64,000 bases of DNA from Porpolomopsis calyptriformis. Its lineage: Eukaryota; Basidiomycota; Agaricomycetes; Agaricales; Hygrophoraceae. The stretch spans positions 248,001 to 312,000 of the forward strand of contig OX621170.1 of the NCBI GenBank assembly GCA_951640195.1, written 5' to 3'. The notes below the pieces were generated by a model. It was not told where the DNA came from. It did not search any database and saw only the letters and a list, made by a program, of their open reading frames with translations. The translations under genes were made by a program, and so were the position numbers. Below are positions 1 through 12,280 of this stretch, piece by piece (within the stretch, counting starts at the first letter, position 1; each line of letters begins with the position of its first letter).

Positions 1-869
1 AAGATCTGGGTCTCGCATCATCAGTTTCTTGGGTATAGTCGTACTGTTCAGGGGCAAACATGAGATGTGCACACGATTCGCACAACGTACTTACTGATAC
101 ATGAGTAAAGCCCCGGGGTCGTGCTTGGGTTCGCCTGAAAACATCCTTCGTGAAACGCCATACTCGCCATCGGCTCCGACGATAACGTCGGCGCGTAAAG
201 TCTCGCCTGAGGCAAGAGTGACGCTCGCGGAGCCAGGATCGATAGAAACTACCCGAGAGTTGAATCGAACATAAGCACCTGCCGAAACAGCAGCACGATA
301 AAGAAGTCGTCTCAAATCATCTTGCTATGTTTGTCACCGTAGAAGTAGTCTGGTCAGTCACGCATTTGTGTGCGTCATGGAGAGAGACGTACGCTGGTAT
401 AAATGAATTCACCCCGCGTTTCCTTCAAAACTTCTTTGCTCCACACGTGTTTTCCTAGACGCGTCCCTGATTCGTCTAATCAAGGGCCAGGTAATGTGAG
501 GGGAAGGGAATGCGATTGGAAGAAGTGAGAAACGGACATATGAACATGGTGATTGCGTCCGTCCTTGTGCCAACCTTGTAAAGCTCTTCCTTGAGACCCC
601 AGTCGAACAAAATTTTGGAACCATTTGGAGGCAGGCGGAGACCCCCGAGCGTCTTGAAAGGAGTCACGGACAGATAGATTTATCACAAGGAAGAAACTCA
701 CCCCATCCCCGTTGGTATTAACATCTTTTTCCAAGACGATAACTTTATGGCCGACGCGTCGCAACGCAATGGCACAAGCAAGGCCTGCGATTCCACCCCC
801 CACAATCAAAAAATGGATAGTAAGATGGGCCCGCTTGGGGGACGGGGATACGGAGGGCTGGTAGTTGGG
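1..869 (-). CDS. FAD-dependent monooxygenase (salicylate hydroxylase-like), partial
   Basis: Flavoprotein hydroxylase of the PHBH/salicylate hydroxylase family, expected to use FAD and NAD(P)H to hydroxylate a small, often aromatic, substrate. The first exon (down to ~706) holds the Rossmann dinucleotide-binding motif IVGGGIAGLACAIALRR (759-809). The next exon starts near 653 with GGLRLPPNGSKILFDWG. An exon at 95-324 carries the second FAD motif, VIVGADGEYGVSRR. The last visible exon (1-43) continues with TIPKKLMMRDPDL and runs off the window. Introns have good GTGAGT/GTAAGT donors and AG acceptors. No in-frame ATG lies between the upstream stop near 909 and the GxGxxG motif, so the start is either in an unrecognised upstream exon or lost. 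The substrate cannot be told. Family confident; gene model moderate. Confidence 0.8.
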
Positions 870-1756
870 ATATTTAGCAAAGGGTATACCTCCGAAATTT
901 GAGGTGTTCTACCTTCCCGTTCATCTGGACACTCCCCCACGACAAGACTTGGTTGGGGTCAAGAAGGAAAAGCGAAGCTATTACATTCTTGAGCAGAGAC
1001 AAGGTTACACGTGGGCACGCTTGTTGAATGGAGGCCCTCGCTTAACGTTTTGGGATAAGTTGGTAATAACCGATTACAGCCGAATATACAGCGGGTAAAT
1101 CAGAACGTGTACTCCATTTCAGTCTATATATTACTACGAAAGATTTACGACACTTGCCGCGCCGCTCGTGCTGCGGCATCAGTGGTCCCCAACCCAAGAG
1201 CCCCACGTCCTGCGTCGATCAACCCGTCGACCAAAACGCGGTCGTCGACGGCCCCGCCGCCGTCAATGTCCGCACTCAACGTCGTCCTGTCGCGGTCGTC
1301 GACGTGCCCTTGCTTCTGTCGTCGATGTGCTGTCGTTGACGGGTGCGCGCGAGCGCAATCTAATGAAAAAATGATTAATACAAGTAGAATATATATTATT
1401 TACTTACTTTTAAATTATTTTGCCGTTGGACGACGCGAGTTTCAACGCAGAACGACGGGCTAGGGAGATGTCGGGGCAGTGGGCGCGCAGGCGATGACCC
1501 TATTGTCAAAAAGTTGTCAGTATGTCTACAATATACATCGGAGACTCACATTATCAAGTATGGCCGCTGGATGGCCCGTATTCCGATATGGGCCGCGTTG
1601 ATGAAGCTGAAGAGGCGCGGGAAGCGGGATGGAACTTCCCAAATGGGCAGTAACAAAGCTAGACAAATAAGCCAAGAATATTCTCTAGCACCTTACAGAG
1701 GCCTCTTAAAATAGAGATAAAATATCTGAAAAATCACTCATATATGTGTTCATAAT
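870..1756. other. Intergenic stretch with CpG-rich block, no recognised gene
   Basis: About 890 bases between the monooxygenase and the Harbinger end. Positions 1150-1350 are strongly CpG-rich with repeated GTCGAC/CGTCGACG words, unlike the CpG-poor transposons to the right. An AT-rich patch follows (1365-1430). A frame of about 40 codons at 1521-1651 (reading through SHYQVWPLDGPYSDMGR) is open but unrecognised. No RNA gene or known domain was seen. Confidence 0.4.
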
Positions 1757-1843
1757 GGCTGCCTATCCGTTGCATTTAGAACTCAATTCTATCCTAAATC
1801 TGAGTATGTTGGACAATGAATAATAAATTTATGTTTAGAATAG
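1757..1843 (+). repeat. Left terminal inverted repeat of the Harbinger element
   Basis: 87 bases starting GGCTGCCTATCC and ending TTTAGAATAG. The reverse complement recurs at 33261-33346. AAT precedes it at 1754-1756. The similarity stops abruptly on the inner side at TTTAGAATAG in both copies. Confidence 0.75.
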
Positions 1844-3588
1844 AAAACTGCAAGACAAGATGTAAATGTACAATGGATTTAGATCTACTTCCCACCCTTC
1901 TGGCTGATGCAGATGAAGACAATGAGGATGAGGAACTCACCACAATCCAAATGGCAGCTATAGGGCTACTTGTCTATGCATTATAGAGGACCAACAAATT
2001 CATACCCAATAGTGGCACCTGAGCTGACACTACCTTAAGTTAAGGACTGAAATGGTTGGGGTTTATCCAGATGCCAAACCACGGATCGTTGTTTGATGGA
2101 TATGGTGTGGATATGGTTGGTTTTCCCACAGATACATGGTTCTTCAGTTTTCTTGTGGGTGCTGTCGAGTATTTCCTACTTTCTGCATGCTTGCCAGTCC
2201 ACTGTCTATCTCAGCAATACTATAGTTAATGCTCATCTAATCTCCTCAGAATCTCTCTCAGACTTAACTTGGATGTTTCCAACTCCACCTGCCAGTGTGT
2301 CTGAGGCTGACCCTTTGAGCCAAAATATCCTAGCTGTGCACCAATCTCCAGCTGTGCACCAATCTCCTAAAAAAAAGAAGCAGAAGAAAGTTACTATCTA
2401 TACCAAGTTAGATAAGGAGGTATGGCACCTTACAGACTCCATCATCATCAGTACTGTGCAGACACCTTTCATAGTAGCATGCAATCTTTAACTTACAAAT
2501 ATAGCTGCGTCGAAGGAACACTGGACATCAGAATGCTATGAACACTACAATATCTCACTCAAAAGGGTTGACGACAGTGGGAAGTGCCTTATCTTTGTGT
2601 TTACTTGCAAGTACAACCATCCTACACACAAGCCCCATTCATGCGAGCGAAGCAAGACATCAGCTGGTACAACCAACATGAAGAAGAGTGCACTGAAATG
2701 TAATACTGCTCGTGGTGTTGAGCTAGTGTCGACATCCACCCAGGCCTCAGATTTTATGCCTGTGTACTCAGAGGCTGCGCATCGTGCATTAATTGCATTG
2801 CGATATGCTACAAGTCACCGCCCTTTCAATGCTGTCGAAGACAAATACTACAGGGCGGAAGTACAGTTACTTCGACCTGGTACAGATATCCCCACTCCCT
2901 GAACAGTCTCGAATGATATTAATCATCTATACCTGGAGCTTTCAAAGGATGTGCATCGATATTTCAAGGTCTGTGAATACTATTGTGTGTGTCAATTAAC
3001 TAACTTCTAACCTTGGTTCTCTTACTAGAAATGAAACTGATCCATCCATCTTGCAATTGATGGGTGGACATCTCCACTGACGACTTTGTACCTTGGTGTT
3101 GTTGTCATCTGGTATGATGCTGGAAAAATCCATCAGGCCATTTTAGAATTCCTACGGCTCACTGAAAGTCATGATGGTGCATACCTTGCATCTCGACTTG
3201 CTGACTGTCTTAAACAGTTCAGACTTGATGAATTTCTGCATATTCTTTGTATGGATAATGCTGGCAATTGTAATGGCACAGCGAGAGAGCTGAGGGTACC
3301 TATTCCTTGCTTTCTGGGCATGCTTTGGTAGACACAATGCTTTCCGCATATTGTTAACCTCATAGCAAAAATGTTCCTGTCATTTCTTTGGAAAGCCTAT
3401 GTCTGAAAAAAGGTTGTCAAGGTTGGAAAGGGCATGAAGCGGCAGTGCGGTGCTCAGGCAGTTATTGCTGAAGTTCAAACAGCTGTCAAGGATGTTGTTG
3501 TCCAAGAAGGCAGTGATCTAACCCCTGAAGAAGAGGAGATTGCAATGGCAATTGAAGACAAGGATGCTGAGGCCCCTCTGGATAATGG

Positions 3589-3783
3589 TGTAACAGATAT
3601 GTTACATACAGCCACTGTGCTGTGTTTGTATGTATTTGTACTGGATACCTTAAGTACCGGTTACACTTAGGTAAACAACAAGTTTACATCCCACTCCCGC
3701 TTATACCAGATTGCCCCAATACATTGGTTCTGTGCATATCCTGGTATTGAGCAAAGTGTGATAACTTATCCCCAACCCTTACA
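3589..3783 (+). repeat. 5' LTR of element A
   Basis: 195 bp, TG...CA ends, preceded by the duplication AATGG. A small palindrome (TGTAACAGATATGTTACA) forms its first 18 bases. The matching copy is at 19426-19620. Confidence 0.9.
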
Positions 3784-4342
3784 CTTTTTTGCACATCCAC
3801 AAGAAATTGTGGAATATCTGTGTAAATCAACTTTGATTGAAAAAGCTTCCCTGTTGATGACACGGCCTCTGTCAATGACAAAGACCCATATGAAGACTCA
3901 AATCATGTGGGCCTCAATGGTGCACAACTCGCAAGGCAAACTGCCTGATGATGATGACCTGGGAACGGCGCAGACGAGTGCCATCGCTGATTCTGGCGTG
4001 CCACATCATGACCTCAGTGACACCCAAAGACGGCCAGCGTTGGCCGTAAATTCACCCCAGAGTGAATGAAGACATCGTGCCAACTTAGATGATGGCAGTT
4101 CCCAACTTATAGAAAGAGAGGAGTCGTTACCGACGACAAGTCAGTGTGTAAGTATGACAATCGACCCAACGCTCGATACGTTAATGCACACCCTCATGGA
4201 GGGTCAAACGAGGATAGGAGTCCCTTCCTCATCACAAAACCTGAATAAATGAGTATACATTCATCAAATGTTAAATCTATTATAGTGTAATAAAATAGAT
4301 GATCAATATGAGCAATGAGACCCGTCGCACACACCCAGTCAG
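3784..4342 (+). other. 5' leader region of element A
   Basis: Between the 5' LTR and the first gag methionine. An open stretch runs at 3784-4069 but resembles nothing I know. No tRNA-complementary primer-binding site is obvious next to the LTR end. Confidence 0.5.
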
Positions 4343-6445
4343 ATGTCGACTGTGACCCATACTAAGAGACGAAAAGAAAAGCGCCTGCAGAACCGTGAGG
4401 CACTGAGTGAGACGCTCTCCAACGTAGTTGATAGGGTCAATGCACTCGTTCAGACAAGAACGGGCAGAATTAGTTGTGATGAATTCATGAAGCTAGCCAA
4501 TGACCTTAACAAGGTTATAGTGCGTAAGAATAGTGACAACACCCATCAAAATAAGATGGATAAAACCATTCATCCAGATAGGGATGAAGAAGACGAACTT
4601 CTGCAACAAGTGGAAGCTGAGCTTCGCCATCCTCAACAAGAAGACGAAGCGAGTTCCATCTATCAGAGATGGTGAGCTGCGGCTGATCGAGTCGATAAAC
4701 ATCGACATGGAAGTAAGAAAAGGAACAACCAGAACAGATCATTCAAACAAGAAAATGAAGCGGCCTTGAGACCAGGCACATTCACACTCAAGGATAGAGT
4801 GGCTATCCAAAGGTTGAGAAATGGCGACATCCGTGAAACCAGAAGATCTGGCCTGGACGATCAAGACATCGCCTTCAACGCTTCTGGAGAAACCATAGAT
4901 TTATAGGCAGAAAGACAAAATCAGCAGTCCAATCGAGACCGCAGGCTGCCCTCAGATAGAAGGCAGTATCACCAGTCAGACGATGGTGATTCAGACAACC
5001 CAGATCAAGGATTGTCTTCTGATGATGAGTCTGATCGTAGCGAAATGATGGACACTGGAAGTGACCAGTTGAGGAATCGACCATCCAATGCTACCAGACA
5101 TAGTAGTAAGAGAACATCTAAACAGACGTCAAAAACAACAATACGACACAGAAGTCATAGCTGTAAACCTCATAAATATGAGGGGAAAGATCAACGCTCT
5201 GATTACCTCAGAGACATTCATCATAAATATCATAAATTAATTGATGAACAAGTGGGCAAACCACTGAAAGGAAACCTATCCAGTCTCTGAACCTCATCAC
5301 CTAAACTGCCTACTCCAAAAGAGTATAGCGGTGAGGAGGACATCGAGAAATTCAATGGGTGGCTTCAATCATTCTTGAGATGGTTGAAATTGTCCAACTA
5401 CGCTGGACCTAATGCTGAGCCAGAGTGTATCACTTTAATGGCTATTTATCTTGCGGACAAAGCAAGACAATGGTTCAATGACAATGTCGACAGCATGTCT
5501 AGGCAGAAACACCAATGGACATTTAAAGAGGTCATCACTGGACTGTACAACTGGTTCATTCATGAAGCATCCATACAGGATGCTACGACGAAATTCTATT
5601 CAAGAAAGTACACCACGGAAGGTGGTGTCTCAGGATTTTTCTACGACCTTGAGAGGTACGCAGGTCGTATGATACACGAGCCTGACTCATATACATTTAA
5701 AACCCAATTGTTATTGGGTCTACCAGCAAGGATAACTGACGCAGTTGTCCAGAAAGGCGTTACCGCCGAAACCTTGTCACTTGAGACGATCCTCAAAGTT
5801 GCTTGACATGTTGAAGAGAGCATTCGAATAAAGCATCGCTATGATGAGTGACGCAAGGCGACATCTGGAGTAACCAGTCAGCCTAAAGCAACCATGAATA
5901 TGCGGCTGCCAACAAATCAGACGACGAATAAAGAGACGCTGTTGTATTCGAAGCCAGCGTACAATAAGTATGCTAACAAACAAGGTCCATACCAACCGTA
6001 TAGACCAACTGACAACTGTCAGCCTTACAGACCACCGCAAAATAGACCTAGCGGTTCTGGAAGTAAACTGACGCCGCAGGCGCCAGCATATAATAAGAAC
6101 CAGACAGGATCGTCTGGTGTGAAATGCTATGCGTGTGGCAAATTTGGCCACTATGTGACTGATCCGAAATGTCCCAATTTTGGGAAACCCCGAATGGCAG
6201 CAATCCAAGAGGGGGAGGATGCATTCAAAATGGTAGCAGAAGACGCTATCGACGAGAATGACCAAGAGGCAGATGAGCTTCACAACAACTACAGAATCGT
6301 AGTTGAAGAAGAAGAGGACGATCCTTTACAAGGATTGCAGTATACATCACAAGGTGAAGAGTATCACCTCCAAGAATATGATGAGTATGAGGAGTACTCA
6401 CAAGAGGAAGACAACAATAACATCGTCAATGAACAGATACATTGA
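4343..6445 (+). pseudogene. Gag of element A, with zinc knuckle
   Basis: The frame opens at MSTVTHTKRRKEKR (4343) and passes an acidic/Ser-rich region (about 5000-5160). It enters a retroviral-type capsid domain at about 5310-5800 (PKEYSGEEDIEKFNGW, ADKARQWFND, LLLGLPARITDAV) and then a CCHC zinc knuckle CYACGKFGHYVTDPKC at about 6126-6173. An acidic C-terminus ends at 6445. Several TGA/TAG codons (for example 4673, 4903, 5288, 5804) and small frame changes break it. Gag would assemble the virus-like particle and the knuckle would bind element RNA. Inactive copy. Confidence 0.85.
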
Positions 6446-6968
6446 TGCGATGTGGAGCCGTCTGAGCTCTGGGATCTGCCCCGAGAGATGGTGGGAGGCA
6501 CAATAGAAAGGAGCTATCAAAGAAATCGTGAAAATCGAAGAAATAGAAGAAATCAGAAATTCGGAGCACTCTCTAGAGTGCTAGAGGCGGTCAAAGAGGC
6601 TCAAACATGAAGGACTAGACGTGGGACGATGGGATCTATCTTCCTTCTCTATGATACAAACATATCTACAAGTAAATATATCTGTGAAAACAAAGATCCC
6701 TTTATATGCTATATAGTAAAGGGATGAGACTTCTGAACGAAGCCACCAGTGAAAGGGTCAATGGGAACGATGAGGATCTACACAATGGACGTCTGGTTAT
6801 CAGATGCATCCTTTGATATGAGCTGCGATCGCGAATCGAAGGATCGGAGAATTCGAAGAAATTCGCAGAAATCCGAAGCGTTCAGAGATAAATCGCTAGA
6901 CAGGAAGCCGAATCGCGTAGTCGGGGATATCGTAGCAGTGTAGTAGACATCTTGAGGATCACGTAGAT
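6446..6968. other. Degenerate gag-protease linker of element A
   Basis: 523 bases joining gag to protease with stops in all plus frames. Purine-rich repeats of GAAGAAATnnGnAGAA type occur at 6530-6560 and 6840-6880. No domain was recognised. Confidence 0.4.
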
Positions 6969-7847
6969 ATGTGGAACATGTCCTCCGGACCTCAGGGGAC
7001 CAAGGGGTCGTATCAATGTTCAATCCAAGAAACAAGTAACCCTACTCGTGAATTGATAGTGTCTATAAACGACGAACAAGTGTTCAAAGAGGACACTCAA
7101 CCCAAACCATGGATTTGTAAGTCCAGCAGACAGCAGGACCGCCCAGCGAAGCTGAGCACAAAAGTAAGGCCTTTAGTGGCTTGCATGGAATTAAATGGCC
7201 TCGTAGCCATTGTAATGTTCAATACAGGCAGCACTTCTGATGCCATTAGCCCAGAATTTGTGAGAGTTGCAAATTTGAAAATATATCAGTTGAAGGACCC
7301 TGTTCTGATCCAACTAGGATGCCGCAGTAGCAGATTGCAGATTAACTATGGTACTTACTGTCCCATGCGATATGAAAGTATCGCTAAGAAATACTATTTC
7401 GATATTGTAAATATCGACAGATTCAACGCTATAATTGGCATTGGTTTCATGTGTGAATTCAAAATTACACTACAGCCTAGCGCGAACCAAATAATGGTCT
7501 GCAGGGTAGCTGCTCCCACTCTAACTGAAGGGGAGGAAAATGATGAAATCGTGCGCAGACAATCACTGCAACAAACTGAACAAAGGTCTGCTGAATGACT
7601 AGTGGATGCAGAACTGAAAGGTTCTGCAGGGAAGACGTCCAGACAGGATGTCACTGAAACCAACAAACCAAAAGAGTTTGTCGAGGAGTTTTCAAGAAAA
7701 AGGTGTTCAGACGCGAACACAAAGAAAATAAAAGAGAGTACCCCTACCAGGTCTAATGAAAAGATGCTACTGAGTGTAGCTCAAATTGCTCAACCAAATG
7801 AAAGGACCAAAATGTCCCTAACACACGAGGACAGACCTCGCCTTTGA
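6969..7847 (+). pseudogene. Retropepsin-like protease region of element A
   Basis: Residues around VACMELNGLVAIVMFNTGST (about 7171-7230) form the start of an aspartic protease fold, followed by SDAISPEFVRVANLK and the flap/second-half motif FNAIIGIGFMCEFKI near 7420-7460. The catalytic Asp of the usual D(T/S)G triplet is Asn here (AAT at 7221-7223). GAT to AAT after a C (TTC GAT to TTC AAT) is the change expected from deamination of a CpG on the opposite strand. The linker runs to 7847 with a further stop at 7598. The enzyme would have processed the Gag-Pol polyprotein. Confidence 0.8.
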
Positions 7848-10435
7848 GCCAAATGGATCGAAGCGTGCCAAGATATCATGCACGGAGTACCCAAGGAATT
7901 GCCTCTGGTACGTGGTGTCAATCACCACATACCTCTTATCGACGAAGATAAGAAGTACAACTATTACCTTCCGAGATGTCCGGACTCGCTAAAGCCTCAG
8001 CTTATGGTGAAGATCGCGCAGTATACGCGCACTGGTATCAGGTGAAATATAAATACTTCACTTCTAGAACTACTGGAGTTGTACGTTAATCAAGTAAGTC
8101 CTAGTTGTTCAGGGGAGATGTGAATTGATTGAGTAATGGACACTTCCTCCTTTGGTGGGGCTTGAGTAATCCTTGGCTAGGATGTACAGATGAACAGGCT
8201 ATCCAAACTCAATGGATAGTATTGACTGGGAGAACAAGAATGAAGTCAACGGCTGACTTAGAAGAATACGTATCACAGTGAGGTCTCTCCAATAAGGACT
8301 GAGACTTAGAGAATGTGATGAATAAGCAGGGGCTGAAGTAAGATAAGATAGTCCACGATGGCTATCTTCAACTTATAGAAAACGTCAAGGGGTGATTCCT
8401 AAGTTGGTTCTTAACGTAAGAGGGCTTAGGCGAAATCACACAGGGTATAAGCTTAATAGACTAGACTAGATTGGATGTATTGACTACAGACAAGTAGTAT
8501 CAATAAGAGGTAGTACTAGGTACTGAGTACTAGGGGGTGAGTTCAAGGGAAAAGGGGGAGAGTGGGGGGGGAGGGATAAAGTGGGTTGAAAGTGAACTAA
8601 ATGTGAACTTAATGTGAACTTAATGTGAACTGAACTCCTCACTGGTGAAAAGGGGGCCCTTTATATATGTTTGAGAACAATGGGCAATGAGAACAATAGG
8701 AAATAAGAACAATGGATGAAAGAACAATGAGGAGTTTGAATTGTGACTCACTCTGAGTCAGACAATGAGGAGAACAATGGAGGAGATTAATATGAGTCAT
8801 AGTGACTCAGAGAACAATGGAGTGATGACAGAACAATAGACAAATGGGATATGAGTCATTCTGACTCAGAGAACAATGGGGAAGAATGCTATTGTCCATG
8901 ATAAGATAGCATAGGTAAAGATAGTAGTGTATCTTATCTGAGATAAGATAATATGTGAGGGATAGTGATATCTTATCTAAAATAATATAAGATAAGATAA
9001 GATAAAGGGTATTTGAGCTATAGATGCTACTTGCTGAATACATGATCTTTGGTTAAGTTTGATACCAAATCAGTTTGGGATCATGACACCGGATGGTGGG
9101 AATCGGTGCAAACTGATCAAGCAGCTCCGATGCTGTGCATTCTAAAGAAGAATAGCACTCTACAGATGCCAATTGATTGTCGTAAATGCAACGACAATAC
9201 TTTGAAGGATATTACACCCTTTCCTGACCAAGACCAGATCAGATATGATGTGGCTGGCAGAACAATAAGGTCAAAAATCGACCTATCAGATGCTTATGAG
9301 CAGGTACAGACAGTACCTGAAGACGTGCATAAAAGCGCATTTGCAACTATATATGGCACCTACGTGAGCTATACAATGCAGATAGGAGACTGCAATGCAC
9401 CTGCTACGTTCCAGCGGGTAATGACAATGATCTTTCAAGATTTTATCAGCATATTCATGCGTGCCTATCTCAACGATCTATTCATCTATAGTGCTTCCAT
9501 CTCGGAGCATGAAAAACACTTGGGTCTCGTGTTTGGTAAACTATGAGAATACAAGTTCTACCTCCAAGAGGAGAAGTGCGAACTGTATGCCGATGTAATC
9601 AACTGTCTAGGTCATAAGATAGATGACAAAGGGCTACACGCAGATGCCGATAAAATGGTGAGAATATGTGATTGGCAACAACCACGCAATTACAATGATG
9701 TCCAGAAATTTATAGGACTCATACAATATCTGGCGCATTTCTTGCCAGATATCTCAAGTTATACAGGGCCATTAGCAGCCATGACAGCGAATGGGCAACT
9801 GTTCATGTGGAGACCAATCCACAATAAATGCTTTGAAACGATAAAGCAGATATGCTACTCGACACCTATACTAGTGCCGATACGTCACAAGAAAGATGAA
9901 CCCATATAGGTTATCTGCGATGCCTCAATACATGGCGTCGGCGCAATGTATGGACAAGGTCCTACATGGCAAACCTGCAGACCAGCAGGATTTATGTCGC
10001 GAAAGTTTATGGATGCTCAACAGAATTATCGTACGTTTGAGTATGAAACGATCGTGATACTCGAAGCCCTCCTTAAATGGGAGGACAAGCTGATAGGATA
10101 TCAGGTTCATGTTGTGACTGACCATCAAGCTCTTGAGTTTTTCAAGACGCAAAGACGCCTGTCTAGCCGACAAGCTTGTTGGATGGAATACCTGTCAAGA
10201 TTTGACTTTGACATAACATACGTCAAAGGGCAACTGAATAAAGTTGCCGATGCATTGTCATGTTATTATGAAAGTGATACATGGTATGACGCTCATCCTA
10301 TAAGTGAATACATAGACATAGATATATGTCTAGACCCAGAAAAGGATGATCTCCCTTGGGATCATCTAAATGAAATTAATACTGGAGCCATTGAAATGAA
10401 GGTAATCCAGGTCATCGAAGACATTCAACAATGCT
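7848..10435 (+). pseudogene. Reverse transcriptase-RNase H of element A, split by an insertion
   Basis: The RT start (DIMHGVPKELPLVRG, 7876-7920) is cut near 8035 by a non-coding insertion and resumes near 9091 with GWWESVQTDQAAPMLC. Fingers/palm motifs SKIDLSDAYEQV (9274-9309) and QIGDCNAPATFQR are intact. The YxDD box reads YLND (Asn codon 9472-9474). The thumb/connection follows (DVQKFIGLIQYLAHFLPD) and then RNase H (VICDASIHGVGAMYGQG, EALLKWEDKL, VVTDHQALEFF, 9910-10140). Stops at 9544 (TGA) and 9907 (TAG) break it, and the frame ends at 10433-10435. Non-functional. Confidence 0.85.
8036..9087. mobile_element. Non-coding ~1.05-kb insertion in the RT of element A
   Basis: The RT frame stops at ACTGG (8031-8035) and resumes after ACCGG (9088-9092), a plausible 5-bp target duplication that has lost one CpG. 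The inserted DNA has no coding capacity. It contains 9-10 scattered copies of the word GAACAAT(G/A) between 8665 and 8880, short tandem GTGAACTTAAT units (8600-8630) and GATAA repeats (8890-9005). On the minus strand there is a TATATAAAG box (rc at 8661-8670). It may be a diverged solo LTR in reverse or a MITE; exact ends are uncertain. Confidence 0.5.
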
Positions 10436-10473
10436 GAAGCAATCATCTTCTCGAAAGAGAAGAGGATAGAGAT

Positions 10474-11888
10474 GTGCAAGTGGCAGCGCTCGCGCTAGTT
10501 CTGATTCTAGAAATGGAACTGATGAAAAAATTAAGATCGTCCCCAGATGACCTAATGATATTCCAATCCCATAAACAGGGAGAGAACTTGCGCGCTCGTA
10601 TAGAGCATGATGAATCGCTGACAGTAGCGATTCACGGAGGATACATATCCGACGCATTATTCAGCAAGGTTCTTGAGAACCCTGATCACCATAAGGCGTT
10701 CACTGTCCGTGAAGGCCTGATTTGGTCCAAGAATTTGGGGGGAGAGGAAGTCCTATGTATCCCATCTGCAAAGATGGGACAAGAATCAATTTTCGGCCTG
10801 ATCATTGATCAAGCACACTCAATAGTGGGCCATTTTGGTCCACAACGTACCACCGACTATGTAAGACGATGGTACTGGTGGCCTAAGATATTTAGCCACG
10901 TTAAACAATTCTGCAAGTTGTGTCAGACTTGTCAAATGTTGAAAGACGATATGCAGCGCCCAACAGGACTGTTGCATTCATTACCTATACCCACAAAACC
11001 ATGGCAATCAATAGGAATGGACTTTATTGGTCCGTTTCCCGAAATTGATGGGTACAATTACCTTTGGGTAGTCATTTGTCGAATGACATCAATGATCCAC
11101 CTAATTCCAGTGAATACCAAAACGAAAGTGTCAGAGCTTTCGTGGATCTACTTAAAAGAAGTAGTAAGGCTTCATGGCCTTCCTGAAAGTATAGTCTCGG
11201 ACAGAGACTTGAAATTTACCTCCAAATGGTGGAGCAAACTTCACAGGCTCTTAGAAGCTAAACTATTGATGTCTACATCTTTCCATCCTCAGATGGATGG
11301 CGCAACTGAATGAGCTAATCGTTCAATAGGTCAAATCCTCCGAGCAACCATAAGCTCAGATCAACAAGACTGGATCGCAAAGATCCTGATGACTGAATTC
11401 GCAATTAATGTGAGTATCAGTGAAGCTACAGGCTTCGCCCCGTTTGAGCTGAACAGAGCATATATGCCCGCTATGATTAAGCAGGTAGAAAATACTGCTG
11501 AGACACCGCCAGGTGTCCAAGCATTTGCTCAACAAGCGCTGCAGAATCTGGCAGCTGCTCACGACGCGATCATTGCGCATCACGTATTTCAAAGACACTA
11601 CGCTAATCAGCGTAGAAGGGAAGAACCGTCGATTAAAGTAAACAACTTCATGTACCTATCAACTAAGAACCTTAAACTACCGCAAGGTAGAGCAGGGAAA
11701 CTACTGCCAAGGTTCGTTGGGCTGTACAAAGTCATATGGGCCTTTCCTAATGAATCTAACTATGAGTTGGAACTCCCTGACGAGCTTGTGAAGCGACGGA
11801 TTCATCTGTGCTTTCACATAAATTTGCTGCATCCGCACCATCTGAACAATGATGTGTTATTCCCTAACCGAGCGTCAGTAGACGCTTA
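10474..11888 (+). pseudogene. Integrase of element A, 3' end lost at element B
   Basis: The HHCC zinc-binding module is visible (HSIVGHFGPQRT with CKLCQTCQ, about 10815-10940), then the RNase H-like core: first Asp in GMDFIGPFPE (~11015-11045), second in IVSDRDLKF (~11190-11216), then the HPQMDGATE region with the Glu, directly before a TGA at 11311-11313. The C-terminal part continues (GFAPFELNRAYMP; LPRFVGLYKVIWAF) to LFPNRASVDAY, where element B's LTR begins at 11889. No chromodomain is seen before the break. The enzyme would have inserted the cDNA; this copy is inactive. Confidence 0.85.
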
Positions 11889-12245
11889 TGTTATAAACCG
11901 GTTGTTCAGAACGCGTTTTACTTCAGGTGTTCTGTCCCAAGAGATATAGGGTATGGTTCCAAGTCCTTGTTATGAGTAGGCTAATGAGGAATCAGACTTA
12001 AGGTCTGATACGTACAAGAGGTACTCTTTATATACTGACTACTTATCTGTGTGAGTCAGTGTGACATAACATGAGGTAGAGATAAGAATGAGTCATCGTG
12101 ATCAATGACGAATCATAAAGGGGTTGAAACAAGAACGGAAATGAAAGGTGTCCGCATATAGGTAAAGTAGTGGGGAATCCCAAGATAAGAGATAGGTTTA
12201 CATGTGGTTAGATAAAGAAAAGAAAAGAAAATTCCGACTGTGACA
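11889..12245 (-). repeat. 3' LTR of element B
   Basis: 357 bp. In element sense it begins TGTCAC and ends TATAACA, and is 98% identical to 18338-18694 by hand count. It begins directly after the broken integrase frame of element A. Confidence 0.9.
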
Positions 12246-12280
12246 TACACCTCGGCTTTAAAGGAAATTCGTCCCGAATT

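Noticed and set aside
1107..1463. Possible small protein gene with Arg/Ser-rich translation.
   Set aside because: All three plus frames are open because of GC-rich repeat composition; no start context, intron or similarity supports a gene.
8660..8885. CRISPR-like array of GAACAATG words.
   Set aside because: The repeated word is only 8-9 bases, spacing is irregular, and the context is a eukaryotic transposon.
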